A stretch of 64,000 nucleotides of DNA from Pterois miles. Lineage: Eukaryota > Chordata > Actinopteri > Perciformes > Scorpaenidae. Location: positions 9,822,501 to 9,886,500 of the forward strand of contig CAMQGK010000008.1 in the NCBI GenBank assembly GCA_947000775.1, given 5' to 3'. Made by a program: the position numbers and the translations under genes. This document shows, one piece after another, positions 36,271 through 48,205 of the stretch; the stretch's first letter is position 1; every line of letters begins with the position of its first letter. The notes under the pieces are model-generated. The model was not told the origin of the DNA, made no database searches, and saw nothing but the letters and a program-made list of their open reading frames with translations.

Positions 36271-38150
36271 TATCCAACATATTTATATAATAAATAGTAA
36301 TAGATTATTTTATATATTTATTTACCTCAATTTTACCAGGAAGTTTCACTGAGATCAAAATCTGTTTTGCTAGAGAGACCTGGCCCAGATAGCAGCCCCA
36401 CAAAATCACAACAAAATAAAATACAACAACATGAAATACATAAACCAGAAGAACAGCAATTAAAACCAGATAACATAGGCAGTTACTACAGTGACAGCAC
36501 TGGTGCATCGCTACCTAATGGTGTAAAAAAAGACACTCATATTGTGCATGCTGGCTCTCTGTCACACATGAATAGGACAAAGCCATTGCTAAATATTATT
36601 AACACCTCTGCTTTTCCTGCTATGAATATTTGTACTCAGCATGATATTTTATTGAACTCAAAGGTGTTCATATTTTCAAATTAAGCTATAGGAAATATCT
36701 AGCATATAATAAGGAAACCTTTTTAATTATATGGACTGATTTGCCATTTTTGTGGCAGTTATTACCATGTAAAAAATTTGGGACCTGAACGTGTCCTTTG
36801 CATTTAGCCTAATGGTGGCAAACGGCACTGCAGATGTGCTAATGTACCATAAATAGTGAAATATAGAAACTGGACTTTGTGACTCTTTCGTAGGAGTGTA
36901 TATATCTTGAGTTTTAAATTACTTTAACGATCCAAAAACAATGGTCAAACTTGCAACCAGCTGTTCTGTTCAGTGGCCACATGGGGGCGGTAGATCCACA
37001 TCCAGAGGGATGAATGTGTGACGCTGAGGCCATGTGCACCATGAGTCTGGCATGCATGATATAATGCTTGGTAAACGAGTCAGGGTGTGTGATAATAATA
37101 GCTAGTATTTCGTGGCATATTGCCCATTAACAGAAATTAAAAGTAAATTTAAAAGTACAATATTATTGCAAAAAAACTGAACTGAGTGTACAGCAAAATG
37201 TATTGCTTTAAAGCTCCATTTGGCAGGGGTTTAAATGAGTTTTAAAGGCATAATAGTCAGAAGTACAACATCTATTCTGCCTCAACCCAGCAAATAGCTT
37301 ACTTCAAGTTGATACACCAACATTATAACTTGAACCTATCCTTGAGACGAACACTGATAAGCAGTTTATCCCATTTCTTCTCCAAATGAATGCTTTTAGA
37401 TTCATTCTTTTTTGCAAGTGAATCACAATGTGTGTGTGTGTGATGGAGATGCTGGACCCACATGACAGCACTGACATTTTTAGTTGGTGTATATACTGTG
37501 CTAATGTTGTGATAGCAGTGAGGTTATACAACCATATTGTGTGCTGTGATTATGCCGGTCTGGTATGCTGTAACGGGCAGCCGGTGAAGGTTAAACTTTT
37601 AAAATCAGTCAACTGCACTGGCAACACTGAACCATTACTAGGCTACGATAATACGACACTAACACCACGACTGCTAGTATTACAACAGTGTTATGCTCAA
37701 TACTTAATGAGCACTATAAAAGCACTGATGCATTATTATATTACAATTATATATAATTGATATGGGCACTGCTTTCAAAACTATTTTTGCAGTTAATATT
37801 TGATTGATTGAGGAAATTACTATTTTGTGATAGTTAAGAGTAATCATGAAATCAACATAATACAGGGATATTATAGGGATCATGGTGTTTAAAAGTCACA
37901 GTAATTACCTTAAAAATGAAGCCTTTTATCACTGTATTGTGGGGCACATGTGAAACTCTGAACCTGTTTTGCAGCTATGACTTGTACTGTATATTGGTGA
38001 CGCTAGATGTGTATGGAGGATACTGCCGTCCTCCTCTTGTGACTGCAAATCATAATAATAATAAAAATCATTTAATTATTATGCATAATCTAACGACTGC
38101 ATGTTGTAGAGCAGTAAGTACTGCAGTGTTGTGATTCCCACCATTAGTCA
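36271..38150. other. nfib: nfib alternative first intron, no exon seen
   Basis: AT-rich sequence without a recognisable exon or transposon. A short GT run lies at 37427-37441. Confidence 0.4.
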
Positions 38151-38372
38151 GTGACACATCGCCGTTCAGGCCGGCTGTCCAGCAGCGGCTCTGTCAAGCC
38201 CCTAAACAGCACGTCAGAGGAGCGGAAGTGAGGGGCCCAGGGTAGAGAGCACGCACAGTCCCGGGGCCACTGCTTCTGGCCAATGAGAGCCAAGAATGCA
38301 AACACCATTATAAAAGTCAGCTGCGTCAAGCTGCAGAGAAACAGCAAGGTGATACCCGGGAAATGGTGAGTT
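38151..38372 (+). promoter_or_regulatory. Candidate TATA promoter and mini first exon within nfib
   Basis: A GC-rich segment contains a CCAAT box (38280-38284), a good TATA box (tataaaa, 38309-38315) and, about 50 nt later, an ATG (38363-38365) that is immediately followed by a consensus donor, gtgagt. Spliced to nfib exon 2, which starts in phase 0, it would give a protein that begins MDEFHPF. Each element is common by chance; their order and spacing make it worth testing. It could instead belong to a non-coding RNA. Confidence 0.3.
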
Positions 38373-38494
38373 TTTGCTTTCAAAATAAGATAATATAGCA
38401 TTTGTCTCGTTTTGGGGTTTGAAAGACATATCTTTTGGTATAACAGAGGTAGACAGTATTAAACTAAGATACAGTATTAACAATATTAACAACA

Positions 38495-39057
38495 TTTAAA
38501 CCTGCAGTAGGCAGAAAGTTTTTGGCATCATTTGGCAAAAAAAAAAAAAAATCCATAATAACCTTTCAGTATATTGTAATTCAAGTGTTCTGAGAGAAAA
38601 CTAGACTTCTGCTCTTCCTCATGGTCTGCTTTAAAAACATCTAACCTGGGACGAGAGACTTTGGTGAATCACAGGTAATTTCAGAGAGACAGTGTTCCTA
38701 TTGAGGGTTCCTATTGGTTGTTTCAACGTTCTCATTTTACAGCTAAACAGTAACTACAAGATGTTTCTGAAAACATCTGAGGTGAGAAATAGGCATTACC
38801 GTAACAGAATATTGATTCATATTTGATCAGCGTTGCCTAGTTTGACTGTTCGATGATTCGTTGATCCGCTTGGATTGGTTGTTTTCCTCTCGTCTGTGAA
38901 ATCTTGTAGATGCCATTTGGAGCCCGGGAGGACGTGGAGAGGAGCATGATTTTTTCCAGATTACCTCTCATGCACTACTGTCAGGATATAGTGACCGTTT
39001 CATATGAATAACTTTTTTAAATCATATTTGCTCCATTTCTACCCACAATAGTTTTAA
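38495..39057 (-). mobile_element. MITE, copy 2 of a dispersed pair
   Basis: It begins tttaaacctgcagtaggcag and ends tttctacccac, then gttttaa. The internal sequence is closely similar to 35661-36270 along its whole length apart from small deletions, and in the same orientation. The clean terminal inverted relation identifies a non-autonomous DNA transposon. Confidence 0.8.
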
Positions 39058-39072
39058 GCTTGCTATGGTGTC

Positions 39073-39520
39073 CAGTGGAAACTGACAAGTATACAGAAAA
39101 GCTCAAGTATACATGGCTCGTACTGACAAGTATATTGAAACGGCCAAGTATACTTGGCTCACACTGACAAGTATACAGAAAAGTTCAAGTATACTTGGCT
39201 CACACTGACAAGTACACAGAAATGCTCAAGTATGCTTGGATCACATTGACAAGTATACAGGAAGGTTCTGACAAGTGTACAGAAAAGTTCAAGTATACTT
39301 GGCTCATATTGACAAGTATATTGAAAAATCCAAGTATACTTGGCTCATACTGACAAGTATACAGAAAAGCTCAAGTATACTTGGCTCATACTGACAAGAA
39401 TATTGAAAAGTCCAAGTATACTTGGCTAATATTGACATTACATACAGAAAAGTCTAAGTACACTTAGCTTATTCTAACAAGTATACCGAAAAAATTAAGT
39501 ACACTTGGCTTATAGGTCTA
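39073..39520. repeat. 41-bp minisatellite upstream of nfib
   Basis: About eleven tandem copies of a 41-bp unit: actgacaagtatacagaaaa followed by gctcaagtatacttggctca and t. Each unit carries the inverted pair caagtatac...gtatacttg, so single strands could form repeated small hairpins. Copies alternate between tatacagaaaag and tatattgaaaag variants. One unit is truncated and fused near 39265. The array decays toward 39640. Confidence 0.9.
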
Positions 39521-39839
39521 CTTGTACTTATTCTTTTGATCAATATATACTTAAGAATGAACTATTCTTGCCTTATAGGACTATAGAAAGGTACAGTATA
39601 CTTGGCTTGTAGTTGTGCATAATTTTGATAGAGTAGCCTATTAAAGTGTGCGATGGCCTATGCTGTTATACTGAGCTATAAAAAATATGTATTGATAAAT
39701 GTGCCCCTCTTCCATCGAATACACTAAATGTCCACGTAAAGTGACACTGTAGTCATGTTTCTTATGAATATGAGAAATTGTTCCTTTAAATAAGGGTTTT
39801 ATTGTGAAAAGTCATACCGGAAATCATCTTGTTGAAATC

Positions 39840-40226
39840 ATATACGCCTTGACCGTTACTGCTGAGAGCCAGAGGGCGGCAGTCAGACAGACAGTGAAAG
39901 TGAAGGCGGAGACCAGCCCAGTGCCGAAAACTCAGCCTCTTCTGGATCACGTTCAACTTCACTGAACAACCCCAAAAACGATCCAAAAAAGTAAGACTTG
40001 AAGAGGAAGGAAGACGAGAAAAAAAAACGCGAGGTGCTTCCAACTTCTGTTCACCGCTATCTGCACAGAATTGTCTTCCGGTGTTGACTTTTTGTTTTTT
40101 TTGCGAACACCGCAAGAGAAAACCCTCCAAAGCACAAAGTTGAACGTGAGAAATGTGAAGCTACCGGCTTGTGTGTTTCATCCAGGCTCCAGGATTCCCT
40201 ATTAATCCATGCAGTACAGTGCAATG
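39840..40226 (+). promoter_or_regulatory. nfib: Possible upstream nfib 5' exon
   Basis: A relatively GC-rich island ends in ATG CAG TAC AGT GCA ATG followed directly by a donor (gtacgt, 40227). The six codons end in phase 0, so splicing to nfib exon 2 would yield MQYSAM-DEFHPF; an in-frame stop precedes the first ATG. Without transcript data this may equally be a non-coding 5' UTR exon or chance. Confidence 0.25.
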
Positions 40227-40429
40227 GTACGTGAACATGGATTATTATTGCTTTCAAATGTTGTGATAACGGTGTTGTGATACCTTCTTGATGTGATACT
40301 GTCCTCTCCGCGACGGTTGAGAAATGTGGAGAAGTAGGTTAACTTAACACGGACCACAACCCTGGCACGGTCGGGCCAAAATTGTAGTAAACTTGGCACA
40401 GATTCTCCGGCAGCTTATGTTAACATCCT

Positions 40430-41786
40430 ATTCCCCTTAATTTGGCAAATGAAGTCTATGTGGACTGGTGACAGCTCTGCAGGACACACAAACACACACA
40501 CTGCAGCCACGACGTAACGTTTAACTTAAAAAATATTCAGCTAGCTAGCTTAGTTAAGAGTGTTAAACAACTGTTTATAAACAGGTATTCAAATGTTTAG
40601 GTACTGTAGAGTAATTCGGCTCACTCAATGAACAACATAAACGCCCGTTTTAAAAACAATATTTAAAAGAAACCCCCCTCTATAAAGCAGTTGTGTCAAA
40701 GTTTTAAGCTAGCGAGGTGTCATTTTTACCTGTCATTTGTAGCTAGCGCATTAGCCTACAGGCTATTTCTCCACTAAACAATAAAAATGTGTGAATTATT
40801 TTCCTCATTTGGGGAATCTGTGAATGACAACGCACTTTTGAAGCAACATTTGAATAAAATATGACTTATATTTCATATTAAATACTATTTATGTTATTTT
40901 TGTTTATTTTAGGAGCTTTTTTCCAGAATGTTGTATGGTGCGTTCAGGTTCCGTGCTACAATGTGACAGCCAAAGTAAACAGCCCTGAAGTTTTTACTGT
41001 GAACCGCGTTTAATTATCTTAACTAGAAAAGCTCATGTTGTTGACACGGAGCTCGGGAGTAAAGGGTGTCAGAGCCGCGGAGGGAAATGTCCGTTTTCCG
41101 TTTCTATGTGACCGAGGATGTGGTTCAAAGTCCCTGAAGCGCACACACACTCAAAATGCTGGCGTGAAGGGGCAAATGAACTGTACGCGGTGTTTCCAGA
41201 TAGCCAAGAAGGAGAAGAAGGTGCTGGATAGGGGTTGTGTGTTAGCAGCAGCAGCGGGAGGAGGAGAAGGAGGAGGAGGAGGAGGAGTGCGACTGTGTAA
41301 TTACGTGGGTGAAAAAAAAGGAAAAAGTTGGGTCTGATTTGCTGGAATCGCGCAGGACCGAAGGTGCACCGGTCGATTTCATATCAAGTTTGGTTAAAGC
41401 AGGGGTGAACATCACACACTCGGCGCCCTCTGAAGCTTCCCACAATGCCTTTATGAACGAGATACCACAGCAGCACCGAGACGCGCACAGAGCCCGTGTG
41501 CTGTAGTAGAGGAGTACGCAGTTTGCACCGGCTCTACGAGAAGTGCTTTACCGTGCATGTCAAAAATAAATATCCTGCATCAAGTCAGCTTTTTTTCTCT
41601 CTCTGCGGAGACGACAATCTTTGGATCGCATAAAATTGACGGATGTTCTTGGATAACCTCTTATTGTTTTACGCGGATAGCTGCTCCACAGTCTTGCACG
41701 GTGCGCATCGGTCCAGGAATGGCGCGATAAAGTGATCAGAGGAATCAGTCCAAGTACATTCACTTTTTTTGTGCAGCCGTCTCGTC
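40430..41786 (+). promoter_or_regulatory. nfib: nfib main promoter and 5' leader
   Basis: This region precedes the main first coding exon. It has several GCTAGC-type motifs (40543-40554, 40708-40714, 40740-40747) and a GGAGGA repeat (41258-41288). The leader next to the coding exon holds a 57-codon upstream reading frame, 41557-41730, which ends 56 nt before the nfib ATG and is out of frame with it. If the transcript starts upstream of 41557, this frame could reduce nfib translation. The start site itself is not visible. Confidence 0.5.
41557..41730 (+). other. Upstream ORF in the nfib leader (57 codons)
   Basis: It opens with ATG at 41557 and stops with TAA at 41728-41730. Its product shows no familiar domain. 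It is listed as a possible translational control element, not as a gene; it matters only if the leader includes it. Confidence 0.4.
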
Positions 41787-41813
41787 ATGTATTCTCCAAT
41801 TTGTCTTACTCAG
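41787..41813 (+). CDS. nfib: nfib main first coding exon
   Basis: Nine codons, MYSPICLTQ, end at the donor cag/gtattt in phase 0. MYSPICLTQ immediately before DEFHPFIEALL is the hallmark N-terminus of NFIB (NFIA has MYSPLCLTQ). The human protein has a second methionine in front, which is absent here. The exon splices to 44343. Confidence 0.95.
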
Positions 41814-44342
41814 GTATTTGTGTCTTTTTTTTATATATATACATTTAATTATGGTTTGTGATATAATTTTTAGAGACTGGCGAGGGAATTGAGAGTTCTT
41901 TGCATGCGTCAGGATTGTGCAGCTCTGCATGTCAAATACGTTCACAATTCATAACATAATTGCTTTATAAGTGAAAAAAATACCACTGGAACTAATCAAA
42001 AATTTACTTGTTCACCCAAAATGCGCGTTTGTGCCACGATTGTGGCGATTTTTACTTTCGAGGTCTTAGATTCCAACGAAGTCCCCATCGAAAATTCATT
42101 TAATAGTCCTGTAGGCACTTTAAAAGTCGCCGAAGTACCAATCTTTACGCGCTCTTTGTGTGCGTAAAGTTATGCGTAAATATGATTTTATGATAACATT
42201 CCAACATTGTCATTTTGGTGCTCATTTTCTCTCGGCTTTAATTAGGTTATTTGCGTCCTGCACTAACCTCACACACACCTCCCAGCCTTGCTCGAGCTGT
42301 GTTTATATATATTTTTTCCACGTGTATATTTTTATTTAGAGCAAAACCCCCATACTTTAGGGAAGTGAACTTGGAAGAAGAAAAAGCCACTTTCACTGCA
42401 GGAAGATCAAACGTACGATAAGGTTGATTCAGCGGGTTGGACAGAGTAGCTGACTGTTTTTGGCTGACTCAGTTTTACTGTTTATATTTTACTTGGCATA
42501 AGTAAGTGATTGACTGAGATGTGGTTTAGTTTGTACTTAAGAGGATTGTGCTTTTATGGCCCAAGCTGAAGTGCACTGCATAGGCCCCGGCCAAGTCATT
42601 TATCTTTACAGCATTTGGCTTTAGCCTGGTTAAAAAAAATTAAGGGAATATTTAAAGTGTTTTTGAACAGGAAACTGGGGGCGAAAAAGGACTTCAGAAA
42701 TAGTTGCTGCTGAGCACATTTACCAGCATTTACTGCTTGCTTTTTATCAGTTTAATTGGCAACATTATAGCGAGGAGATGACATTTAAAGGACTTCTCAA
42801 TTTATTTTATTTATTTTTAACCTCTCTAAAAGACTATAGCATTCGCAGTAAATATAATACATTAAAAACCATCTGTAGAGAATGAAATGTTTATTCATGC
42901 TGTATAATTAATGATTGTAATTTGACATTACTGTACTGGAGCAGAGTTTTTTTGGCCCGACCAGAAATGTGGCTTTTCAGAGGAGAGCACCAGCAGCAGG
43001 CGCAGATAGGGAGTGGATTTCTGTGGTTTCCTATAGCCTGCCTGCCTACAAAAAGAACAATATGTGGTTTAACTCTTCAAACGCCTACTCAAACGGGGGC
43101 CGCTTATACTTATTAATTTTGACATTTTAATGACCTAAAACACAGATAAGTTAATGTTTCCACTTGACATTCAGAGCTGCTGTAATTTATGATGAGTTCC
43201 TAAATCATCCACGCCGTCCTGTACATTCCTTCACCTACAGAAAACACACATTAAGAGATTGCTGTAATTTATTTCAGACATAACTGAAGTATTACTGATG
43301 TAAAAGCCCGTCGGCTAGTGAACTGCTGTGTAAATGTTGGTATTCAGCTTTTTTATATGTGTCAAATGCGCACTGAAAAACTTTTCTTTTTGTGACTCAT
43401 ATTTACAGTCATTTTTCAGTTTAAAATTAAAGATAATGTGATTGGTATAAAGTGTGCTATACATAATGTAGAGTACACTGTAAACCTAGACTGAATTTAA
43501 TTTGAAAAAGTAAATTTACTGTTGGAAATATTTCCACTAATAGTGGAGAGTCTCAACATAACTTTTTTTTTTTTTAATTAAAGGAGAGATGGAAAATTTT
43601 AAAAGTAGGCCACGGCTTATTATTTCTATATTGTTGACCTGACTCAGTTTTTTGGAATGAAGCAGAGCAAGTGTCATTCAGTGTGATAACTTTAACATGT
43701 TGGCATGAACTTGGAATCGAGTCCTAAAACAACCTTTGCAAATACGTTTTCTCTGGATTGCTTCATCTGATATGCCGCCCTCCTCCTCTGCTTGTTTTGT
43801 TAATGCATTTTGAACAGGCAGCTCGTATACAAGGCTGTTTGTATGTGCCGGGAGAATGGGAATCTCCTCAACTTCCTATTTAGTGACTGCACCCCACTTG
43901 GCCCTCCAGCTTATCCTGCATCCTTGGTGAACATGGGATAAGTTCACGTTGGAATGTGGATAGTTTGATAAAGAGAAATACAACCGTGAGGGGCGCATGC
44001 TCCCTGTAGCAGCAGCACAGAGCATGTTCGGGAAATGAGAACGGAGACACAAGTGCATTCAGTCACCGGGCTCGGTGCTATTGTAGTGCTGGCAGTTGAT
44101 ATAAACAGTGGAATGTCCTTGTCATACCTGCAGTACGCCTAGATAAGAAAAACAACTTGCCTTAGAGCTGTTAAAACTGACTATGATATTATGTGGCTGA
44201 AGAGGAATTGTTTATTTGTTTATCTGACGTCCCTTCTGCCTCAGATTAGTAGCTGACTGAACCTGTACTTCTGCTCCATGTTTTATGACACAAGTTTCTG
44301 ATCTCTCTTCTCTCTCCTCGCTGTGTCCCTCGGATGCTCCAG
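41814..44342 (+). other. nfib: nfib intron 1
   Basis: A 2.5-kb intron with gtattt at the 5' end and ctccag at the 3' end. No further exon is recognised. Short (TA) and T runs are present. No transposon is clear. Confidence 0.7.
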
Positions 44343-44874
44343 GATGAGTTTCATCCCTTCATCGAGGCACTTCTCCCTCACGTCCGTGCCATTGCCTACA
44401 CGTGGTTCAACCTCCAGGCCCGAAAACGCAAGTACTTCAAGAAGCACGAGAAGCGGATGTCCAAGGACGAGGAGCGCGCGGTGAAGGACGAGCTTCTGAG
44501 CGAGAAGCCAGAGGTGAAGCAGAAGTGGGCATCCAGGCTGCTGGCCAAGCTGCGTAAGGACATTCGGCAGGAGTACCGGGAGGACTTTGTCCTTAGCGTG
44601 ACGGGCAAGAAGCACCCATGCTGCGTGTTATCCAACCCGGACCAGAAGGGTAAGATCCGCCGGATCGACTGCTTGAGGCAGGCCGACAAAGTTTGGCGCC
44701 TGGACCTGGTGATGGTCATCCTCTTCAAAGGCATCCCTCTGGAAAGTACAGACGGGGAGCGCCTCGTCAAGTCTCAACATTGCACCAACCCAGCACTTTG
44801 TGTCCAGCCACACCACATAACAGTATCGGTCAAGGAGCTGGACTTGTTTCTAGCATACTATGTCCAGGACCAAG
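44343..44874 (+). CDS. nfib: nfib exon 2: DNA-binding and dimerisation domain
   Basis: NFIB is a CTF/NF-I transcription factor that binds TTGGC(N5)GCCAA as a dimer and controls lung, brain, muscle and stem-cell programmes. This exon is exactly 532 bp, the invariant length of exon 2 in vertebrate NFI genes, and encodes almost the entire DNA-binding domain from DEFHPFIEALLPHVRA to LDLFLAYYVQDQ. The conserved Cys residues lie in HPCCVLSN, RIDCLRQ, QHCTNP and LCVQP. CTNPALCVQPHHITVSVKEL and LFLAYYVQ distinguish NFIB from NFIA. It starts in phase 0 and ends in phase 1 at aag/gtaggt. Codon use is GC-rich relative to the flanks, as expected of a constrained exon. The transactivation domain exons lie beyond the window, so the gene is partial. 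Confidence 0.98.
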
Positions 44875-46487
44875 GTAGGTTCAAGCTCATACTGTGTGTG
44901 TTTGGTTCATTGTAAGCTAACGGGCATGTGTGAATGATGGCTTGGCAAGGTCAGGGGTCACATGTGTTACTTTTTGGCAGTCCTACAGAGACTTGCTGAA
45001 ATCACCAGTACACTCGCCAGACAAATAAACACCGGAAAACTGATAGTCAGTACTGTATATATGCAGCATTCATTTTTATATGGCTCAAGTAGGGCTCATT
45101 ACACAACAAACGTAATCAATATTAAATGTAGAACATGTTTTAAATGGGTCTGCTGTACTCCGGCAGCAGCTCCTACTCATGTTCAGTAATTACTACTTCC
45201 CATAATTTGTACAGGGCATGTATTATCTCGTACACACAGGCTTGTACAGTAGCACACACACTGTACACCTATTTTATTTGTCTGGATATTAAGAAGTGAC
45301 AAATGTGGAAAGGTGCAGTATAGACTGATTAAATTAAAATTAACCCACTAGTTGTATATTTTACAAGTACCGAGTCTATGTACCAATCACATAGGATTTG
45401 AGGTGTTTATTAACAGCATAATTATAAAAGCTATGGTTGTCCTTACTACATAAAAACACTGCCTTCGTACCTTTAGTCCTCATTTTATAATGTAACATCA
45501 TGTAATTTAAAAAAATCTCCTGTTTTCAATCAAAAATCACATTAGAACAATTTTGTGTTAAAATAGAATTTCCACCAACAGCTACATAATCGTATTACTA
45601 ATAATACGTCACATTACAGCCCATTATTGAAGATATGACTAAACTCAATGTATGATATTGTGTGTGTTATAAATCATGCGTGTGATCGTGATCTTGATGG
45701 TGTTTGTGCGGAAATCTCTTAATTCCCGGAAAGCTGGTTTTCTTTTACTTGAAAGCCTTTTGCAGACACAGTGCGTAATGTGAAGACTGAATTGTGTAGC
45801 ACCGTGTTAAATAACAGGTTGAAAAAATGTGTTGCTAGGTACTGGAATAGGTTTTGACATGCAGATTTTAGTATTGGATGTGTTAATAACCTTTTTTTCC
45901 CCAGAAATGAATTATTCCAATTTTTCACATTGATACACAACCAAAACAATGCAACATACTAATAAACTAATATACTGACATTTACTGAAATATAAGCTAA
46001 TGTACAACACTGACAATTAAAGTCAAAATGTTACACTAGAAATTATTTTTGGAAAGAGGCTTTGCAATGCATAATGTCTTCCAAAACTGTTAATTGGAAG
46101 AAACAAATTGTGAATTTTACACACTGAATCTAACACTCAACTCTAAATTAAGGAGTAGTTAACAAAAAGTTCAGAAAATATTGTTTAGATAGCTGTTGTA
46201 AATGTTCTAATCAGTGCTATATTTTATTCTTATTTGGACACCGATCCATTGATTTTTTTTTTCAAAATTAATGTAAAACAGGGTTGTTACAGTATATAAT
46301 TGCATTTCAGTCATTCATGTCCCTCACAGTGAACTTCCTCTCTTTATCTGTTGGTACCATAGGAATCCCCCTTATAGTATTCCCTGTTGAAATTCCCCTG
46401 TATTAAACCTACTGACTGAATAACCACCAATACTTTGCTATTGAGGGAGAAACGGTGGAATAGCTAGCTCATTATCATCAAACCCTG

Positions 46488-46590
46488 AGCGCCATTTTGT
46501 GTTTGATAAGTGCCAGGGAAAGCAGAAGGCACCGCACACAGACAATAATGGTTGCCACTGGCACCGGGGTTGGCATCAGACCCTCTTTTG
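46488..46590 (+). repeat. Duplicated element in nfib intron 2, copy A
   Basis: It shares with 47076-47167, in the same order, gcgccattttgt, tgccaggga, gcag, taatggttg and ttggcatca-accctcttt. Copy A is slightly longer because of small insertions. The copies lie 588 bp apart in the same orientation. Confidence 0.6.
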
Positions 46591-47075
46591 TGTCTTTTGT
46601 AGGATGCCACCGCTTCTCTGGTTTGCATCTGCTGCTTTTTTAACTGTTCAGTACCAAGTTGAGCGTGGCTCTTTTAGTGCATTTTTTTCCCACAATATAC
46701 GCCATTTAAATGTTTTAAAAGTTAACGCCTGCATTGTACACTATGGATGATATTTCACCGGCTTTTATTTTAGGAAAATGTGTCCGTTATGGAGGAAAAG
46801 CCGATTATTGGCAAGGAGATTCATTTCATTGTTTGAAATAAATGGTGAACATAATGTTCTCTTTCGCTGGAGATGGAATTCTCTGTGATTCAATATCGCA
46901 TTGCGGATCAGAGCGATTATTTACTGAAATTTTGGCAAATACAAAATAGCATTCTTGTACCAGGATCACCCCTTCTTTGTTTTTTGCAAGCTAAAGCGTC
47001 TTTTCCTTTTCTTCAAGTTACCAAGCAGTGCCCATCTCCAGACAATGCAGCCATATTGTGGTAGCGTGCAGCGCG

Positions 47076-47167
47076 GCGCCATTTTGTTTTGCACCATGCC
47101 AGGGAGGCAGGCAAATCACCAGTAATGGTTGTTAGAGGTTTGGAGGTTGGCATCAAACCCTCTTTGT
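47076..47167 (+). repeat. Duplicated element in nfib intron 2, copy B
   Basis: This is the partner of 46488-46590. The shared words contain NFI half-sites (tgcca, ttggc). Either a local tandem duplication of a regulatory block or two members of an unknown repeat would fit. Confidence 0.6.
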
Positions 47168-47892
47168 CTGCTTACAGCATGCCTTTGATTCGTTGGTTGG
47201 CATCCGCAATGCAGTGGGCATGTTGGAAAGTTTTTTGACGGTGGCAGAATGGAAGCCGTCGCCTTTGTTCTGCTGCAACTGCACGAAACAAACAAACATA
47301 CAATCAAACACAAAGAAACTAGCAAACGGCTCTGCCTGAAACAGAATCTGGTATTTGTGCAAACCGCTATAAAAAACAAAAAAAAAAAGAAACGGGTCTG
47401 GACTGTGCTTTTAATATTGTTCTCTGTGTCCTGCTACCTGGCAGCCGCTCACTACTGCTGGGTGTAATTGGATAACAGAAAATATGTTGCTGCTGTTATT
47501 TACACAACAGTATTTTTTTCTTGTTATTTTTTTTGGTGGCAAAAAATCAATAAGTTTAGAGTGTATTTGTTTTTCATTCTGCTGGGTTGCTGCCTGAGAA
47601 AGGTCGGCGGGTTGGCAGCGAGTGTGCTGGGTGAATTTAGAGAGGGCACTCAGCCCCCTTGTTCTGGGGCACAGACGCGTTTAGCCAGGCAGGGCTGTAG
47701 CACCCATGTGCATGCCCAGATGAATGCCCGCTGGGAAGTAGGCTGGGGGCTGGGAATGGGGGTTGTGGCATCCATTGTGCCAACTGGCAGGCCGTGTTCA
47801 ATACAGGGCCCTGGCTTCTCACACACATACACGCTGTTGTACTCCAATGCAATGTTTTATTGTTAGCTGATAAAACAAGAAGTGCAACTCTC

Positions 47893-47917
47893 TTTTTTTT
47901 TTTTTTTTTTTTTTTTT
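47893..47917. repeat. Poly-T run
   Basis: About 25 uninterrupted T. It may be a retroposon tail in reverse, but no element body is recognisable next to it. Confidence 0.8.
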
Positions 47918-48205
47918 AATCATCCCTCTCCCCACCTGGATTCATGTTTTGCATATCCAGTTTCACAGCTCGATGGAATAGTTGCAACAAGGCATGCAGA
48001 TAATCGTCATGTTAGGGCTTGTTAGGATAGTGTAGGTCGTGTTTGTATTTGGCTCTGGTAAGCTGCAGTGTAGTTAATATCGTTGGCGTAAACTCTCGGC
48101 TCTGCATATCTAAATATGTTCTTTATAAACCTGCACACACTTAATAAAATATGAAAATAAAATAAGTGAAGAATTTGGACCAATCTTGGAAAATGTGCCG
48201 TACAT

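Noticed and set aside
44283..44816. Minus-strand proteins opposite nfib exon 2
   Set aside because: They are shadows of the conserved nfib exon.
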